Notes under the pieces: model-generated
Databases searched by the model: none
What the model was told of the DNA's origin: nothing
The model's input: the letters and a program-made list of their open reading frames with translations, nothing else
Made by a program: the position numbers and the translations under genes
Shown: one piece after another, positions 17,139 through 27,307 of the stretch
Layout: each line of letters begins with the position of its first letter
How positions within the stretch are numbered: position 1 is the stretch's first letter
Assembly (NCBI RefSeq): GCF_015352425.1
Contig: NZ_JADKNH010000016.1
Location: 37,125 to 101,124, forward strand
Reading direction: 5' to 3'
Length of the DNA stretch: 64,000 nt
Source: Fusibacter ferrireducens
GTDB taxonomy: Bacteria > Bacillota > Clostridia > Peptostreptococcales > Acidaminobacteraceae

Positions 17139-18119
17139 TTGAAAAACACACGTCAAATTACGGAAGCGGGCCTATTTGCGGCTATTTTGGTCATATTTAT
17201 TATAGGTTCTTTTTATATACCTGTTATTGGGGGTGCAATTTTTTTCATAGCACCCTTACCCGTTATTATTTTGAGCATTAGAAATACAGCTTTGAATGTG
17301 GTTGTATCCTGTATTGTAAGTGCACTATTATCTAGTTTGTTAGTCTCTTTCTCATTTGGTTTTAGCGTGGGCATGCTGGCACTCGGCATAGGACTCCCAA
17401 TGGGTCTTGCAATAAAGCGATTTGAACCGCCTTTGAAAGCCATGGCCATTGGGACATTGGGTGCATTTGTAGCACTGATTTTGATCTTTGGTCTGATGAA
17501 TTTCATACTGGGCATTTCAACGGAGCAAACCATTGATGAAATGTTCTCTATGTCCAAAGATATACAAGCTGAAATCGACAAGACCATTGAGAGCTATTCG
17601 ACCACCTTGTCCCCTGAACAGCAGACACAAATCAAAATGGCACTTGGAGATTCATCTGAGACAATGGACAATATGGTGGAGCTGTTAAAACTCTTAATGC
17701 CAGCGAGTCTATTATTGATGTCAATATCTCTTGCAATGGTCAATTACAGGGTTTCTATCTCTTTTTTAAAGCGATTAAAGATGGCCCATAGACCTTTAGG
17801 GTCATTTACAACTTTCACCTATCCAAAGCATATGGCCTATGGAAGTGCAGGTATGCTACTGGGAGCCTATGTTCTGGGCTCAATGGGCGTTGTGGATATG
17901 ACGACCGCCATGTTGAATTTTATTTACCTATTTATTATGATATTCTATATACAGGGATTAGCAGTGGGATATTTCTTCCTTAGGAGATCTATTTCAAAAG
18001 GTGTCTCGATTACTATTTTAGTACTGGTATCATTGTTGGGGCTTATAAACTATATTGCGCTAATTGGCTTTATGGATGTTTTATTAGATGTGAGAAGATT
18101 ACAACCTAAGAAGAGGTGA
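17139..18119 (+). CDS. YybS-like DUF2232 membrane protein
   Basis: A 326-residue polytopic membrane protein (about 8 predicted helices) of the DUF2232/YybS family, a distant relative of energy-coupling-factor S components. A soluble loop lies around residues 140-190. It is located directly before gdpP and rplI, the arrangement known from Bacillus yybS-yybT-rplI. The start codon is TTG (17139), set by GGAGGA at 17125-17130. The ligand, if any, is unknown. Confidence 0.8.
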   Translation: MKNTRQITEAGLFAAILVIFIIGSFYIPVIGGAIFFIAPLPVIILSIRNTALNVVVSCIVSALLSSLLVSFSFGFSVGMLALGIGLPMGLAIKRFEPPLKAMAIGTLGAFVALILIFGLMNFILGISTEQTIDEMFSMSKDIQAEIDKTIESYSTTLSPEQQTQIKMALGDSSETMDNMVELLKLLMPASLLLMSISLAMVNYRVSISFLKRLKMAHRPLGSFTTFTYPKHMAYGSAGMLLGAYVLGSMGVVDMTTAMLNFIYLFIMIFYIQGLAVGYFFLRRSISKGVSITILVLVSLLGLINYIALIGFMDVLLDVRRLQPKKR

Positions 18120-18124
18120 GAACC

Positions 18125-20116
18125 ATGGGAAATTCGAAGATTGGCAATCCATTTAAAGAACCCCTTAATTTATATTTGATCGTCATTGGATTTTTGGTGG
18201 CGATTATTGCATACTATGATAAAATTTTGGGTGTGCTTGGGATTGTCATTTTATTGGGAATGTTATTCTACAATTGGTTTTCAGACCGATCAAAGAGCAA
18301 AAAATGGCGTAAATACATTGAAAATTTATCGACGAATATAGATAGTGCAGCAAGATACGCTGTTTTTAACTTACCGGTGCCATTAGTGGTTACAGACCTT
18401 GAAGGCAAAGTAAACTGGTATAATTCTAAGTTTACGGATATGGTGTCAGAAAAAAGTGTTATTGGAAAGCGCATTGATAAGCTTGTGAACACGCTGCAAT
18501 TCGAGCAAATTAAAAATGGCGACTTGATTGAATCCATTAGAGTAGGAGATCGTACTTATAATGTCTTTGCAAACATGGTGTCGTTAGATGATGATAATCC
18601 TCAAGAAGTGATTTGGATGCTTTATTGGTTTGACACCACTGATCTTGCGAATCTTGCCAGCAAGTATGAAGATGAAAAACCGGTATTGGCATTGATCTAT
18701 GTGGATAATTACGATGATGTTATGAACGAGACCAAGGAAGAAAAAATTCCTTTTGTGACTTCTGAAATAGAAAAGAAAATTAACCTTTGGGCAACAAGAA
18801 TGAACGGTATGATTAAACGTTATCAAAAAGACAAGTACGTTGTCATTTTTGAAGCGAAATACCTTGAAAATATAGAGGCAAAGCGTTTTACGATATTAGA
18901 CGATATTCGTGAGATCGATGCGGGCAATAAAATCCCTGTGACGCTCAGTATTGGTATTGGTGTCAATGGCAAAAATCCGAGTGGCCTTGAAGAGGATGCT
19001 TACGCTTGTCTTGAGTTGGCACTTGGACGCGGAGGCGATCAGGCTGTCGTTCGTAAAAAAAATGCTTTCGAATTTTATGGTGGCAAAACAAAAGCTGTTG
19101 AGAAACGCAATAGGGTAAAGGCGAGAGTTGTTGCACATGGTTTTAAAGCGATTATTGAAGAGAGTTCAAAAGTCGTTATCATGGGACATAAATCTCCAGA
19201 TATGGATTCATTTGGTGCTGCTGTGGGTGTCTATAGAGCAGTTTTGAATATGGGTAAGAGCGCTTATGTGGTCTTAAACGAAGTGACGGATGCAATCGTC
19301 AATGTGCATGCCACTTTTAAGGATCATGACCTGTATCATTTTGTAAGCTCTGAAGAGGCCATAGACCTTGTGGATGAAAACACCGTGCTCGTCGTGGTGG
19401 ATACGCATAAACCGAGTCTGACAGAATGTCCGGAGCTTATAGAGGCATGTGATCGTGTGGTATTGATAGATCATCACAGGAGAAGCACAGAATTTATTGA
19501 AAAGGCGATCTTGAAATATCTAGAGCCCTATGCTTCAAGCACGGCAGAACTCATAACAGAAATCTTGCAATATATGGAGAACAAGCCTAAAATCGAAAAA
19601 GAGGAAGCAGATGCTCTACTGGCAGGTATCACGGTGGATACAAAAAACTTTTCTCTTAAGACAGGCGTTAGAACCTTTGATGCAGCCGCCTATTTGAGAA
19701 GACAAGGGGCAGATACCATTAGAGTTAGACAATTGTTTCAAGATGATCTTGAAACCTTTACAGAAAAAGCCAACATCGTTGGAAATGCAATGCGATATAG
19801 AGAGACGATTGCCATTTCCACCACAGATAAAACAGCAAAGAGTATCCAATTGATTGCAGCTCAAGCTGCGGATGATTTGCTCAATATAAGGGGTATTACA
19901 GCTTCTTTTGTTATTGCAAAAAAAGAAGATGGCACTGTTTTTATCTCAGGGCGTTCGCTAGGGGATGTCAATGTACAAATTATTTTGGAAACACTCGGTG
20001 GTGGTGGTCATCTTGAAGTCGCTGGGGCACAATTCAAGGATGGTGATATAAAAGTCATCAAACAAAGATTGATCCAATCTATTGATCAATATTATAGGGA
20101 AGGAGTAGAAAAATAA
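18125..20116 (+). CDS. gdpP: GdpP cyclic-di-AMP phosphodiesterase
   Basis: A 663-residue membrane protein matching GdpP/YybT length. It has two N-terminal membrane helices (residues 15-50), a PAS domain (about 85-150), a degenerate GGDEF domain (about 170-300), then DHH and DHHA1 domains. The catalytic motifs are [31 protein letters not shown] and, in DHHA1, [12 protein letters not shown]. It hydrolyses c-di-AMP to pApA and so controls osmotic and cell-wall homeostasis. The ATG at 18125 is chosen over GTG 18116 because AAGAGGTGAG lies just before it. Its stop overlaps the rplI start (TAATG). Confidence 0.93.
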   Translation: MGNSKIGNPFKEPLNLYLIVIGFLVAIIAYYDKILGVLGIVILLGMLFYNWFSDRSKSKKWRKYIENLSTNIDSAARYAVFNLPVPLVVTDLEGKVNWYNSKFTDMVSEKSVIGKRIDKLVNTLQFEQIKNGDLIESIRVGDRTYNVFANMVSLDDDNPQEVIWMLYWFDTTDLANLASKYEDEKPVLALIYVDNYDDVMNETKEEKIPFVTSEIEKKINLWATRMNGMIKRYQKDKYVVIFEAKYLENIEAKRFTILDDIREIDAGNKIPVTLSIGIGVNGKNPSGLEEDAYACLELALGRGGDQAVVRKKNAFEFYGGKTKAVEKRNRVKARVVAHGFKAIIEESSKVVIMGHKSPDMDSFGAAVGVYRAVLNMGKSAYVVLNEVTDAIVNVHATFKDHDLYHFVSSEEAIDLVDENTVLVVVDTHKPSLTECPELIEACDRVVLIDHHRRSTEFIEKAILKYLEPYASSTAELITEILQYMENKPKIEKEEADALLAGITVDTKNFSLKTGVRTFDAAAYLRRQGADTIRVRQLFQDDLETFTEKANIVGNAMRYRETIAISTTDKTAKSIQLIAAQAADDLLNIRGITASFVIAKKEDGTVFISGRSLGDVNVQIILETLGGGGHLEVAGAQFKDGDIKVIKQRLIQSIDQYYREGVEK

Positions 20117-20562
20117 TGAAAGTTATATTACTGAAAGATATTAAAGGAACCGGTAAAAAAGGGGATATTATCAATGCTAGTGATGGTCATGCAAGAAACT
20201 ATCTCATCCCGAGAGGTCTTGGGAAAGAAGCGACAGAGGGCAGTGTTAAGCAACTGGAACATCAAAATGCAGCTAAGGCAAAACGAGCAGCAGAAGAACT
20301 TGCTGAGGCAAAAACACTTGCTACAGACATAGAGAAGATTGTTATTACCTTTAAAACAAAAGCAGGTGAAGGCGGACGTCTATTTGGTTCAATTACCAAT
20401 AAGGATATTGCTGAAGAACTTAAAACGAAACACGATCTGGATATTGATAAGAAAAAGATCGCGTTGGAGCAACCGATCAGAACCTTGGGGACAACTTTGG
20501 TAACGATTAAGGTTTATCCTAAAGTGTCGGCTCAGATGAAGGTTCAAGTCATAGAAGAATAA
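20116..20562 (+). CDS. rplI: 50S ribosomal protein L9
   Basis: A 148-residue L9 with the N-terminal rRNA-binding domain ([18 protein letters not shown], then [12 protein letters not shown]), the long connecting helix rich in Ala, Lys and Glu, and the C-terminal domain ([16 protein letters not shown]). Full length. It overlaps the gdpP stop by one base and is probably translated with it. Confidence 0.97.
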   Translation: MKVILLKDIKGTGKKGDIINASDGHARNYLIPRGLGKEATEGSVKQLEHQNAAKAKRAAEELAEAKTLATDIEKIVITFKTKAGEGGRLFGSITNKDIAEELKTKHDLDIDKKKIALEQPIRTLGTTLVTIKVYPKVSAQMKVQVIEE

Positions 20563-20580
20563 TAATGAGACGGAAAGGTG

Positions 20581-20607
20581 AGGAGTCCATTGGACTTCTT
20601 CTTTTTT
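20581..20607 (+). terminator. Rho-independent terminator after rplI
   Basis: AGGAGTCC (20581-20588) pairs with GGACTTCTT (20592-20600, with wobble), followed by C and six T. Confidence 0.75.
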
Positions 20608-20650
20608 CAAATGAATTATCTGAATTATCAGATATAAAGTGAGGTATAGC

Positions 20651-21568
20651 ATGTTATCGTCAATAAAAAAAGAGATGAAGAAAACACTTGTAGGCAAGGA
20701 AACAGCTATTGAAAATATCATGATTGCATTGCTTTCAGGGGGACATGTGTTGATAGAGGATCTGCCTGGTCTTGGCAAGACAACCTTGGCAAAGTCATTT
20801 GCAAAAGTCAACGATTGTACGTTTAATAGAGTTCAGTTTACACCGGACTTGATGCCATCTGATTTAATTGGCATTTCAATCTTTGATAAACAACTGCAAA
20901 GATTTGAATTTCAGAAAGGCCCTCTTTTTAGCAATATCTTATTAGCAGATGAGATCAACAGAACTTCGCCGAAAACACAGTCCAGTTTGCTAGAAGCTAT
21001 GGAAGAATCACAGGTAACGGTAGATGGGCATGCATATCATCTTGAGCAACCCTTTATGGTGATTGCCACAGAAAACCCTATAGAACAACAGGGCACTTTT
21101 CCTTTACCTGAGGCGCAATTAGATCGATTTATGATGAGGATTTCTCTTGGTTATCCAAGTATGGATGAAGAAATGGATATTCTTTCGCTGAAGGAATCCA
21201 CTGAAGAGATAAAGGCCATTGTTACCAAGCACAAAATCACGGAAATGATTGAAGCTGTGGATCAAGTTTTTGTGGATACCGCACTGAAGGCCTACATTGT
21301 AAAGCTTTGTAAAGCCACAAGAGAGCATACCTCTATTAAACTAGGGGCGAGTCCAAGGACGTCGGTGCATTTGTTTAAAGCGGCAAAAGCAAAAGCCTAT
21401 TTGGATGGTCGCAATTTCGTTATGGGCAAAGATGTCTATGAACTGTTCGAAAATATCGTTTCTCATAGGATATTGCTTAAAGGAGAGGCTGTTTACAGAG
21501 GCGTTGATGTGCAAACATTGGTGGCATCTATTTTAAAATCTGTCGAAGTACCAAGATTAAATCGATAA
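20651..21568 (+). CDS. MoxR-family AAA+ ATPase
   Basis: A 305-residue AAA+ ATPase of the MoxR type: Walker A LPGLGKTTLAKS (about residue 39), the conserved FTPDLMPSDLIG, Walker B ILLADEINRTSPKTQSSLLEAMEE, and sensor 1 region VIATENPIEQQGTFPLPEAQLDRF. These proteins act as chaperones for VWA/DUF58 partners. The gene order MoxR-DUF58-transglutaminase is a widespread conserved module. Start placed at ATG 20651 with AAAGTGAGG just upstream; the GTG at 20639 lies inside that site. Confidence 0.92.
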   Translation: MLSSIKKEMKKTLVGKETAIENIMIALLSGGHVLIEDLPGLGKTTLAKSFAKVNDCTFNRVQFTPDLMPSDLIGISIFDKQLQRFEFQKGPLFSNILLADEINRTSPKTQSSLLEAMEESQVTVDGHAYHLEQPFMVIATENPIEQQGTFPLPEAQLDRFMMRISLGYPSMDEEMDILSLKESTEEIKAIVTKHKITEMIEAVDQVFVDTALKAYIVKLCKATREHTSIKLGASPRTSVHLFKAAKAKAYLDGRNFVMGKDVYELFENIVSHRILLKGEAVYRGVDVQTLVASILKSVEVPRLNR

Positions 21569-21575
21569 TTGATGA

Positions 21576-22763
21576 ATGAGCAGGTGGCAAATGGCAAGAA
21601 TACCGAATATGCTTATGATGTTTATAATGTCATTTTTATTATTATTTGCAGTGATGTCTGGAAGTCGAGAACTCTACTATCTATTTTTTCTTTCTTTGAT
21701 TTTTAGGGTGTCTATGAGCATGATCCTAAGGCACAATTTTAAAAATATATTTATCATGTATTATACAAGTGCCAATGTGATTGAGGCAGGAGATGATATC
21801 CATATTGAATACAAAGTTTCAAATACCAGTCTCTTGCCAATTCCTCATGCCAAAATTGAATTTTTTTTAAGCGATAAACTCGATACGGAATCTTCTTTAA
21901 AGGAAATTGCTTATTTTAAGAATTATCAAATGATCAATTTTTCCAAAAAAGTTAAGTGTCCTTACAGAGGGTATTATAAGATTGGCAAAGTGCGTGTCAC
22001 TCTTTTTGATCCTATGATGCTTTCTTCAAGGGTAATTGCTTTTGATAAAGAGATTGATTTAACCGTACATCCTAAAATTTTGCCAATACATATCTTGCCT
22101 ATGGATACACGAGATATACATGGTACATTAAAATCTCATCGAAAGACTGTGGAAGATCGAACCAATATTGTTAATATCAGACCGTTCGAAAGAGGCGATA
22201 GCCTTAAAAATATTCATTGGAAACTCAGTGCCAAGCTTGACGATATCCAAACCAAGGAGTTTGAGCAAACATTAGGTGCGAGATTTTTTGTCATATTAGA
22301 TGGGAGCATGAGTCAATTCAAGGAGGGCATGACATATTATGATGAAGAACGCATGGTTTCATATTGTGCAACTTACGTGAAATATGCACTTGAAAATAAT
22401 ATTCAGACGAAATTGATGCTTACCAATAAGCGCGATATGCTAATAGAAGGTAAAGACAGCAATGATTTTGAAAAAATATTAGAGGCATTGACAGGATTTG
22501 AATCCAATGGTGAGGCGCAATTGATAAATCATTTACAGCATGTCATAAGTCGAAATGGCACCTTTAGCACGTGTTATCTCATAACTTATAAATTATCATC
22601 TGAGTTAGTGGCTTTTTTACAGCGTTCACGTCGAGAGGGCCTAATGTTCAAAGTCGCTGTTTTTAAAGCGAAGGCATCCACCAGTCCTGCGCTTCTCGAC
22701 TTAATTGAAAATGCACATTTTGATGTCAATTTCGTGGACAAGGAGTTGATTTTCAATGAGTAG
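21576..22763 (+). CDS. DUF58 domain protein
   Basis: A 395-residue protein with two N-terminal membrane helices and the DUF58 core around IRPFERGDSLKNIHWKLSAK (about 206-225). This region is followed by a VWA-like FVILDGSMSQF segment with a recognisable DGS metal-site remnant. In the family it works with MoxR ATPases, possibly in envelope maturation. The start is uncertain: ATG 21576 lacks a clear ribosome binding site; ATG 21591 follows AGGTGG closely. It overlaps the next gene by 8 bp. Confidence 0.85.
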   Translation: MSRWQMARIPNMLMMFIMSFLLLFAVMSGSRELYYLFFLSLIFRVSMSMILRHNFKNIFIMYYTSANVIEAGDDIHIEYKVSNTSLLPIPHAKIEFFLSDKLDTESSLKEIAYFKNYQMINFSKKVKCPYRGYYKIGKVRVTLFDPMMLSSRVIAFDKEIDLTVHPKILPIHILPMDTRDIHGTLKSHRKTVEDRTNIVNIRPFERGDSLKNIHWKLSAKLDDIQTKEFEQTLGARFFVILDGSMSQFKEGMTYYDEERMVSYCATYVKYALENNIQTKLMLTNKRDMLIEGKDSNDFEKILEALTGFESNGEAQLINHLQHVISRNGTFSTCYLITYKLSSELVAFLQRSRREGLMFKVAVFKAKASTSPALLDLIENAHFDVNFVDKELIFNE

Positions 22764-25131
22764 GAAATATCAATGGCTGGCGGGTTTTATCATTTATGGT
22801 GCGCTTTTAATGTTGATGAATCACTTTGTCAATTATGCCCTCAATTCAACTCAATTTATATGCCTTGCAATTGTAAGCTACACCCTGTGTATCGTTTTTA
22901 TTTTATATAGGAAATGGCTTGCACGCATATGTACGGTAGCTTTTCTATGCGTCCTTTTCATCTATGCTTTAGATGCCGCTTTAGAACATTTATTTGTGGA
23001 TGAGATGACCCTTAGAAATGATCTGATTGTATCGACTGAACAGGAAATGGATTTAGAAAATCAGCCTGTAGATGCGACCTTAGAGACGGAAGCGCCTGCA
23101 TCTGGATTCACCGTTTATCAAAATGTGCATAGAATTAGGCAGGATCTGGACTACCAGAAAATTATAAATTTTGTAAAGTGGTTAACAGAAAGCAGAGGCA
23201 ACCACAAATCGGTTGACGATGAACGATATGAACGCATATTATTTGTAGGCATGTCCTTCACATTGGCCTTGATTTTACAATTAATAATGAGATATCGTTA
23301 TAGTAAAGTATTGCTGCTGATCCCCTTTTTTGCATTTGTGTGGATGTGGTATCAGTATGTGGATTTGCCACGTCGAATTTACGCTTATTATTTTATAGGG
23401 GTCTTCATATTTTATGTACTGGATCGACAGAATTCATTAAAAAAACGATCTCAGGACTATGGTCGCGATTACTACAAGTCCAGAGCATTATTTCAGTTTT
23501 CCGCAGGGATTGGCCTCTTAATGATTTTAGTAACAATAGTAGTCACTACAGTGTTTCCAATCAAAAAGTTTAATCAGTTAACAGAGCCAATAATTCCCCA
23601 TATTTGGGGTGGAAGAAGTGGTTACTCCAGTGGGCACATAAAAATGTATACGCTCAATGACACAGCCTATCAGTCCAGCGACAATCAGCTGGGGGGACCC
23701 ATTAAAAGCATAGATCGTGATACGCCGTTGTTCTGGGTAAAAATGGATCAAAAACAGTCTAAATCTCTCTATTTAAAAGGTAATGTAAAAGATTATTACG
23801 ATGGCTACCAATGGTTTAGTCATGCGAATACCTATAAAAAGGCGTTTGAATTTTATCTCAGTGAACCCAGAAATGTAGATTATCTTAACAGTGTGCTCTT
23901 TGAAGAAGTCAGTGGCACCATCCGATTTGATCATATGGATACCATCACGCTTTTTTCACCGATGGGGTTATATAATACAAGTCTTGGAGAGGATGTATTT
24001 GTATCCATAGACAATGAAGCCTTTTATAAGGCTGGTGCCTTTGTGAAGTTTTTAGAGACCTATCACTTTAACTCGGCAAATAAAGATTTTTTACTTTCTA
24101 AAGAAGTGGACTATTTACAATTGCCCGACAATATTGACAGAGGCATCTATCAGCTGGCACGAAATCTTGGGGCGTATGGTAAAACGTCTGATGAAAAAAT
24201 GCTTATAATGACCCGTTTTTTACTTCAAAATTATCAATATACATTAAATCCTCCGAAATTTGATAGAGATCGAGAGTTTGTTTCCAAGTTTTTATTGGAT
24301 ACACGCGAAGGTTATTGTACCTATTTTGCAACGGCTCTTACAGTTATGGCTAGAATTAATGGGATGCCGGCAAGATATGTGGAAGGTTTTAGAATTGATC
24401 CCAATGAGGAGAATAGTCAAGATTATAGCATGGTTACAGAAGGCGATGCACATGCTTGGTGTGAGGTCTATCTCGAAGATAGAGGATGGGTTATTTTCGA
24501 AAGCACACCACCTTATGCAGACCTTCAATTATCATCTGAACAAAGTGAATCCGTGCATCTTGATCAAATGCTTGAAAAAGAAGAGACGACTATTGTATCG
24601 GCTTCAAATCTAGATAGAGAGGCATTTAAAGAAAATCTGCAGGAAGAACAGATGAATTTTGGGGATACAGGAGATGACAGTGGGCTTGTTCAAGTGGAAA
24701 ACAGACAGAAACAAGAGCTCGATTTAAGTCTCGTTCTCATGGGGAGCATATTGACTTTAATAAGCATCCTTTTAATTGCTGTTGTCGTTTCATATGTCAT
24801 AAATATGAGCAAAATTAGAGCAAATGGCACTAGGAAGAATGCACTTAGGATGACATACTACTTGGCGTATTTATTAAGAGCTCTGCACCCGAATCAAGGC
24901 GTCTTATTGGATCATCTCATAGTCGAGACGCAGTTAGAGGATGAGGCGCAAATGAAAATATTAACATTTATTTACAACAATCGAGCAGATGCTGATGTGG
25001 TTTTTGTGAATGAGGTCTCATCACTGTTAAGTAAAGCCATTGAACAGCAAGAATTAAAGTTTAAGTTGAAATTTGGATGGCTTAAATTGGCTCGTATCAA
25101 AATTTTCAACTTGCGAAAAATCGTACTCTAG
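22756..25131 (+). CDS. TgpA-like transglutaminase-domain membrane protein
   Basis: A 791-residue membrane protein: several N-terminal helices (residues 5-75, 155-260), an extracytoplasmic transglutaminase-like domain and a C-terminal helix (about 660-685) with a cytoplasmic tail. Catalytic residues are visible: Cys in REGYCTYFATALTVMAR, His in GDAHAWCEVYLED, and an acidic residue in FESTPP, where Asp is more usual than Glu. It completes the MoxR-DUF58-transglutaminase module. AAGGAG at 22740 sets the start. A peptidoglycan- or protein-processing role is inferred. Confidence 0.87.
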   Translation: MSRKYQWLAGFIIYGALLMLMNHFVNYALNSTQFICLAIVSYTLCIVFILYRKWLARICTVAFLCVLFIYALDAALEHLFVDEMTLRNDLIVSTEQEMDLENQPVDATLETEAPASGFTVYQNVHRIRQDLDYQKIINFVKWLTESRGNHKSVDDERYERILFVGMSFTLALILQLIMRYRYSKVLLLIPFFAFVWMWYQYVDLPRRIYAYYFIGVFIFYVLDRQNSLKKRSQDYGRDYYKSRALFQFSAGIGLLMILVTIVVTTVFPIKKFNQLTEPIIPHIWGGRSGYSSGHIKMYTLNDTAYQSSDNQLGGPIKSIDRDTPLFWVKMDQKQSKSLYLKGNVKDYYDGYQWFSHANTYKKAFEFYLSEPRNVDYLNSVLFEEVSGTIRFDHMDTITLFSPMGLYNTSLGEDVFVSIDNEAFYKAGAFVKFLETYHFNSANKDFLLSKEVDYLQLPDNIDRGIYQLARNLGAYGKTSDEKMLIMTRFLLQNYQYTLNPPKFDRDREFVSKFLLDTREGYCTYFATALTVMARINGMPARYVEGFRIDPNEENSQDYSMVTEGDAHAWCEVYLEDRGWVIFESTPPYADLQLSSEQSESVHLDQMLEKEETTIVSASNLDREAFKENLQEEQMNFGDTGDDSGLVQVENRQKQELDLSLVLMGSILTLISILLIAVVVSYVINMSKIRANGTRKNALRMTYYLAYLLRALHPNQGVLLDHLIVETQLEDEAQMKILTFIYNNRADADVVFVNEVSSLLSKAIEQQELKFKLKFGWLKLARIKIFNLRKIVL

Positions 25132-25144
25132 TCACTATAATTCA

Positions 25145-25153
25145 TGTTATAAT
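25145..25153 (+). promoter_or_regulatory. Extended -10 promoter for dnaB
   Basis: TGTTATAAT (TG 25145-25146, TATAAT 25148-25153), about 33 bp before the dnaB start. No clear -35 box. Confidence 0.45.
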
Positions 25154-25186
25154 ATTAGTCAGTCGGAAAAGAAGTGAGAGGATAAA

Positions 25187-26524
25187 ATGAACGTAAATTT
25201 AAAGACAATGCCGCATGATATCAATGCAGAGCAAAGTGTTATTGGCTCATTGTTATTGGACAGTGATTTAATTGGAGATGTTCTGGAAATCATCACCTTT
25301 GACGAGGAATTTTATAATGAAGCACATCGTGAAATTTTCAGAACTGTTAAAGACTTGTTCGCAAATGGAAAAACCGTGGACCTTATAACGATTTCGGATG
25401 AGCTCATGAAGAATCAGTTACTTGAAACTGTTGGCGGATTTGAGTATTTGACGGAATTATCAGATGTAGGTACACTGATTTCCAATGTGACTAACCATGC
25501 AAAGATCATTCACGAAAAGTATATTTTAAGACGTTTGATTAAGTCATCGACAGACATCGTGGAAAAAGGTTATAACAATCAAGATGTTGAAGGCCTTATA
25601 GAAGAAGCCGAATCCAATATTTTCGAAATTTCTCAAAATAAAAATAAAAAGGGTTTTCAGCCTATAGCAGATGTTTTACAGACCACTTATGATAAAATAG
25701 TCATGCTTCATGAAGATCCTCATGCCCTTACAGGTATTCCCACAGGCTTTGAAGCGCTGGATGAGATGACTTCTGGCATGCAAAAAGCAGATTTAATTTT
25801 AGTTGCTGCAAGACCCTCCATGGGTAAGACGGCTTTCGCCTTAAACTTATGCCAAAATGCCGCTGTTAAAGAGAAGAAGAGCGTTGCCATTTTTAGTCTT
25901 GAAATGGGGGCAGACCAACTTGTACAACGTCTTTTAAGCGCGCAGTCTCTTGTTTCGATTTCTGAGATCAGATCTGGAAATATACAGGATGACGATTGGT
26001 ATAAGCTTGCAAGAAGTAGTGCACAGCTTGCAGAAGCCAAAATTTTTATCGATGATACGCCAGGGATCACTGTGGCTGAGATGAGAAGTAAGTGCCGTAG
26101 GCTCAAGATGAACCATGGTCTTGATATGATCATGATTGACTACATCCAGCTTATGTCGGGTGGCGGAAAACAAGAAAATAGGCAACAGGAGATCTCAACA
26201 ATTTCTAGATCTTTAAAACAAATTGGGAGGGAAATGCAGTGTCCTGTCATTGCACTTTCACAGCTTTCCCGGGCGTCAGAACTCAGAGCGGATCATAGGC
26301 CAATTCTTTCAGATTTACGTGAGTCGGGTGCCATAGAGCAGGATGCCGATTTGGTTATGTTTCTCTATAGAGATGAATATTATAATCCTGAAACGGTGGA
26401 TGAAAAATTAAAAGGCATTGGTGAAGTGATTATTGCAAAACAAAGAAATGGTGAAACGGGTAAAGTGTATTTAGCTTGGTTAGGGCAGTATACCAAGTTT
26501 GCTAATACTTCTCAAATGAGGTGA
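25187..26524 (+). CDS. dnaB: Replicative DNA helicase
   Basis: A 445-residue DnaB-family helicase (DnaC in Bacillus naming). The N-terminal helical domain (residues 5-110, starting PHDINAEQSVIGSLL) binds primase. The RecA-like ATPase has Walker A ARPSMGKTAFALN (about 206-218), Walker B MIMIDYIQLMSGG, and SQLSRASELRADHRPILSDLRESGAIEQDAD near the end. Full length, with no intein insertion. Downstream, a GNAT gene starts 5 bp after the stop. Confidence 0.96.
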   Translation: MNVNLKTMPHDINAEQSVIGSLLLDSDLIGDVLEIITFDEEFYNEAHREIFRTVKDLFANGKTVDLITISDELMKNQLLETVGGFEYLTELSDVGTLISNVTNHAKIIHEKYILRRLIKSSTDIVEKGYNNQDVEGLIEEAESNIFEISQNKNKKGFQPIADVLQTTYDKIVMLHEDPHALTGIPTGFEALDEMTSGMQKADLILVAARPSMGKTAFALNLCQNAAVKEKKSVAIFSLEMGADQLVQRLLSAQSLVSISEIRSGNIQDDDWYKLARSSAQLAEAKIFIDDTPGITVAEMRSKCRRLKMNHGLDMIMIDYIQLMSGGGKQENRQQEISTISRSLKQIGREMQCPVIALSQLSRASELRADHRPILSDLRESGAIEQDADLVMFLYRDEYYNPETVDEKLKGIGEVIIAKQRNGETGKVYLAWLGQYTKFANTSQMR

Positions 26525-26528
26525 CACA

Positions 26529-27104
26529 GTGGTTCCAGAATTTAGAAAACTGAGAAAAGCGGATATCTATCAATTTTCAAAATGGGGTAGACATGAAGAT
26601 CCCAGATTTTATCAGTACAATTTTCCCTTTGATACGAAGGAAGAGTTTGATGACTGGTTTAGAACAAAGCAGAAATGGATTCGAAGAAAAGTCTACGGTT
26701 TATTTTTAGATGCGCATCCAGTTGCTTTTATTACTTTAAAAAACATAAATTGGTTTAAGAGAAGCGCAGAACTTGGGATTGGTGTTGATCCAAATTACCT
26801 TGGCAAGGGTTTGGGTACTGTGGCTTTAAATAAATATTTGGAATATATTTTTAACAGTTTTCCAATAGAGACTATGTTCTTAAGAGTGGCTGTTTTCAAT
26901 GAAAGAGCGAGAAGAAGCTATGAAAAAGTAGGTTTTAGAGAAGTTCAAAGATGTGTGAAGCCCTTTGAGGAACAAGGTTATAAAGATTTGATTCTTCAAG
27001 ACTATCAAGATCAGTTTCAGATGATTCAGGGGGAGCTTTGCACCATGTTTATAATCATGTCCATTCGGAAGAAGGACTTTATGCAATTAAAGCGCACAGA
27101 GTAG
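26529..27104 (+). CDS. GNAT-family N-acetyltransferase (RimJ/RimL-like)
   Basis: A 191-residue acetyltransferase with the acetyl-CoA motif LGIGVDPNYLGKGLGTVALNKYLEY (motif A, QxxGxG replaced by NYLGKGLG) and VAVFNERARRSYEKVGFREV (motif B). The target, a protein or small molecule, is unknown. It starts with GTG and uses the GAGGTGA around the dnaB stop as ribosome binding site, so it is probably cotranscribed with dnaB. The last 25 residues after LQDYQDQF look unrelated to the GNAT fold and may be an extension. Confidence 0.75.
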   Translation: MVPEFRKLRKADIYQFSKWGRHEDPRFYQYNFPFDTKEEFDDWFRTKQKWIRRKVYGLFLDAHPVAFITLKNINWFKRSAELGIGVDPNYLGKGLGTVALNKYLEYIFNSFPIETMFLRVAVFNERARRSYEKVGFREVQRCVKPFEEQGYKDLILQDYQDQFQMIQGELCTMFIIMSIRKKDFMQLKRTE

Positions 27105-27142
27105 AAATCAAATGGAATCACAATGGATTTCAGCAAAAGATC

Positions 27143-27198
27143 AAAATAAGGACTCCACAGATAGCCCGTGTTGCGGGAAAATGTGGAGTCCTTATTTT
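27143..27198. terminator. Long perfect hairpin terminator
   Basis: A 17-bp perfect inverted repeat (27143-27159 and 27182-27198, beginning AAAATAAGG) with a small inner CCCG/CGGG hairpin. The A-rich left and T-rich right ends make it a likely terminator in both directions. Confidence 0.8.
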
Positions 27199-27216
27199 GA
27201 ATTATCAGAAAATTCA

Positions 27217-27245
27217 TTGACAACAAAATAGGGATATGGTAATTA
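27217..27245 (+). promoter_or_regulatory. Possible promoter for the IclR regulator
   Basis: TTGACA (27217-27222), a 17-bp spacer and a weak -10 TAATTA (27240-27245), immediately upstream of the operator-like repeats. Confidence 0.4.
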
Positions 27246-27250
27246 ATATA

Positions 27251-27287
27251 TGAGTTCAATATACGAACTCAAGTTCGTATTATGAAC
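27251..27287. promoter_or_regulatory. Tandem inverted-repeat operator, probably for IclR
   Basis: Four GTTC/GAAC half-sites form two GTTC-N7-GAAC units (27254-27268 and 27273-27287). The left unit is extended to TGAGTTC...GAACTCA. The middle half-sites also form a 20-bp palindrome, ATACGAACT-CA-AGTTCGTAT (27261-27280). They lie between the promoter and the IclR start, fitting autoregulation. Confidence 0.6.
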
Positions 27288-27307
27288 ATCCGTATAAGGA
27301 GGCAAAA

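Noticed and set aside
25187..26524. Intein in the replicative helicase gene
   Set aside because: The protein is of normal length with continuous RecA-fold motifs.
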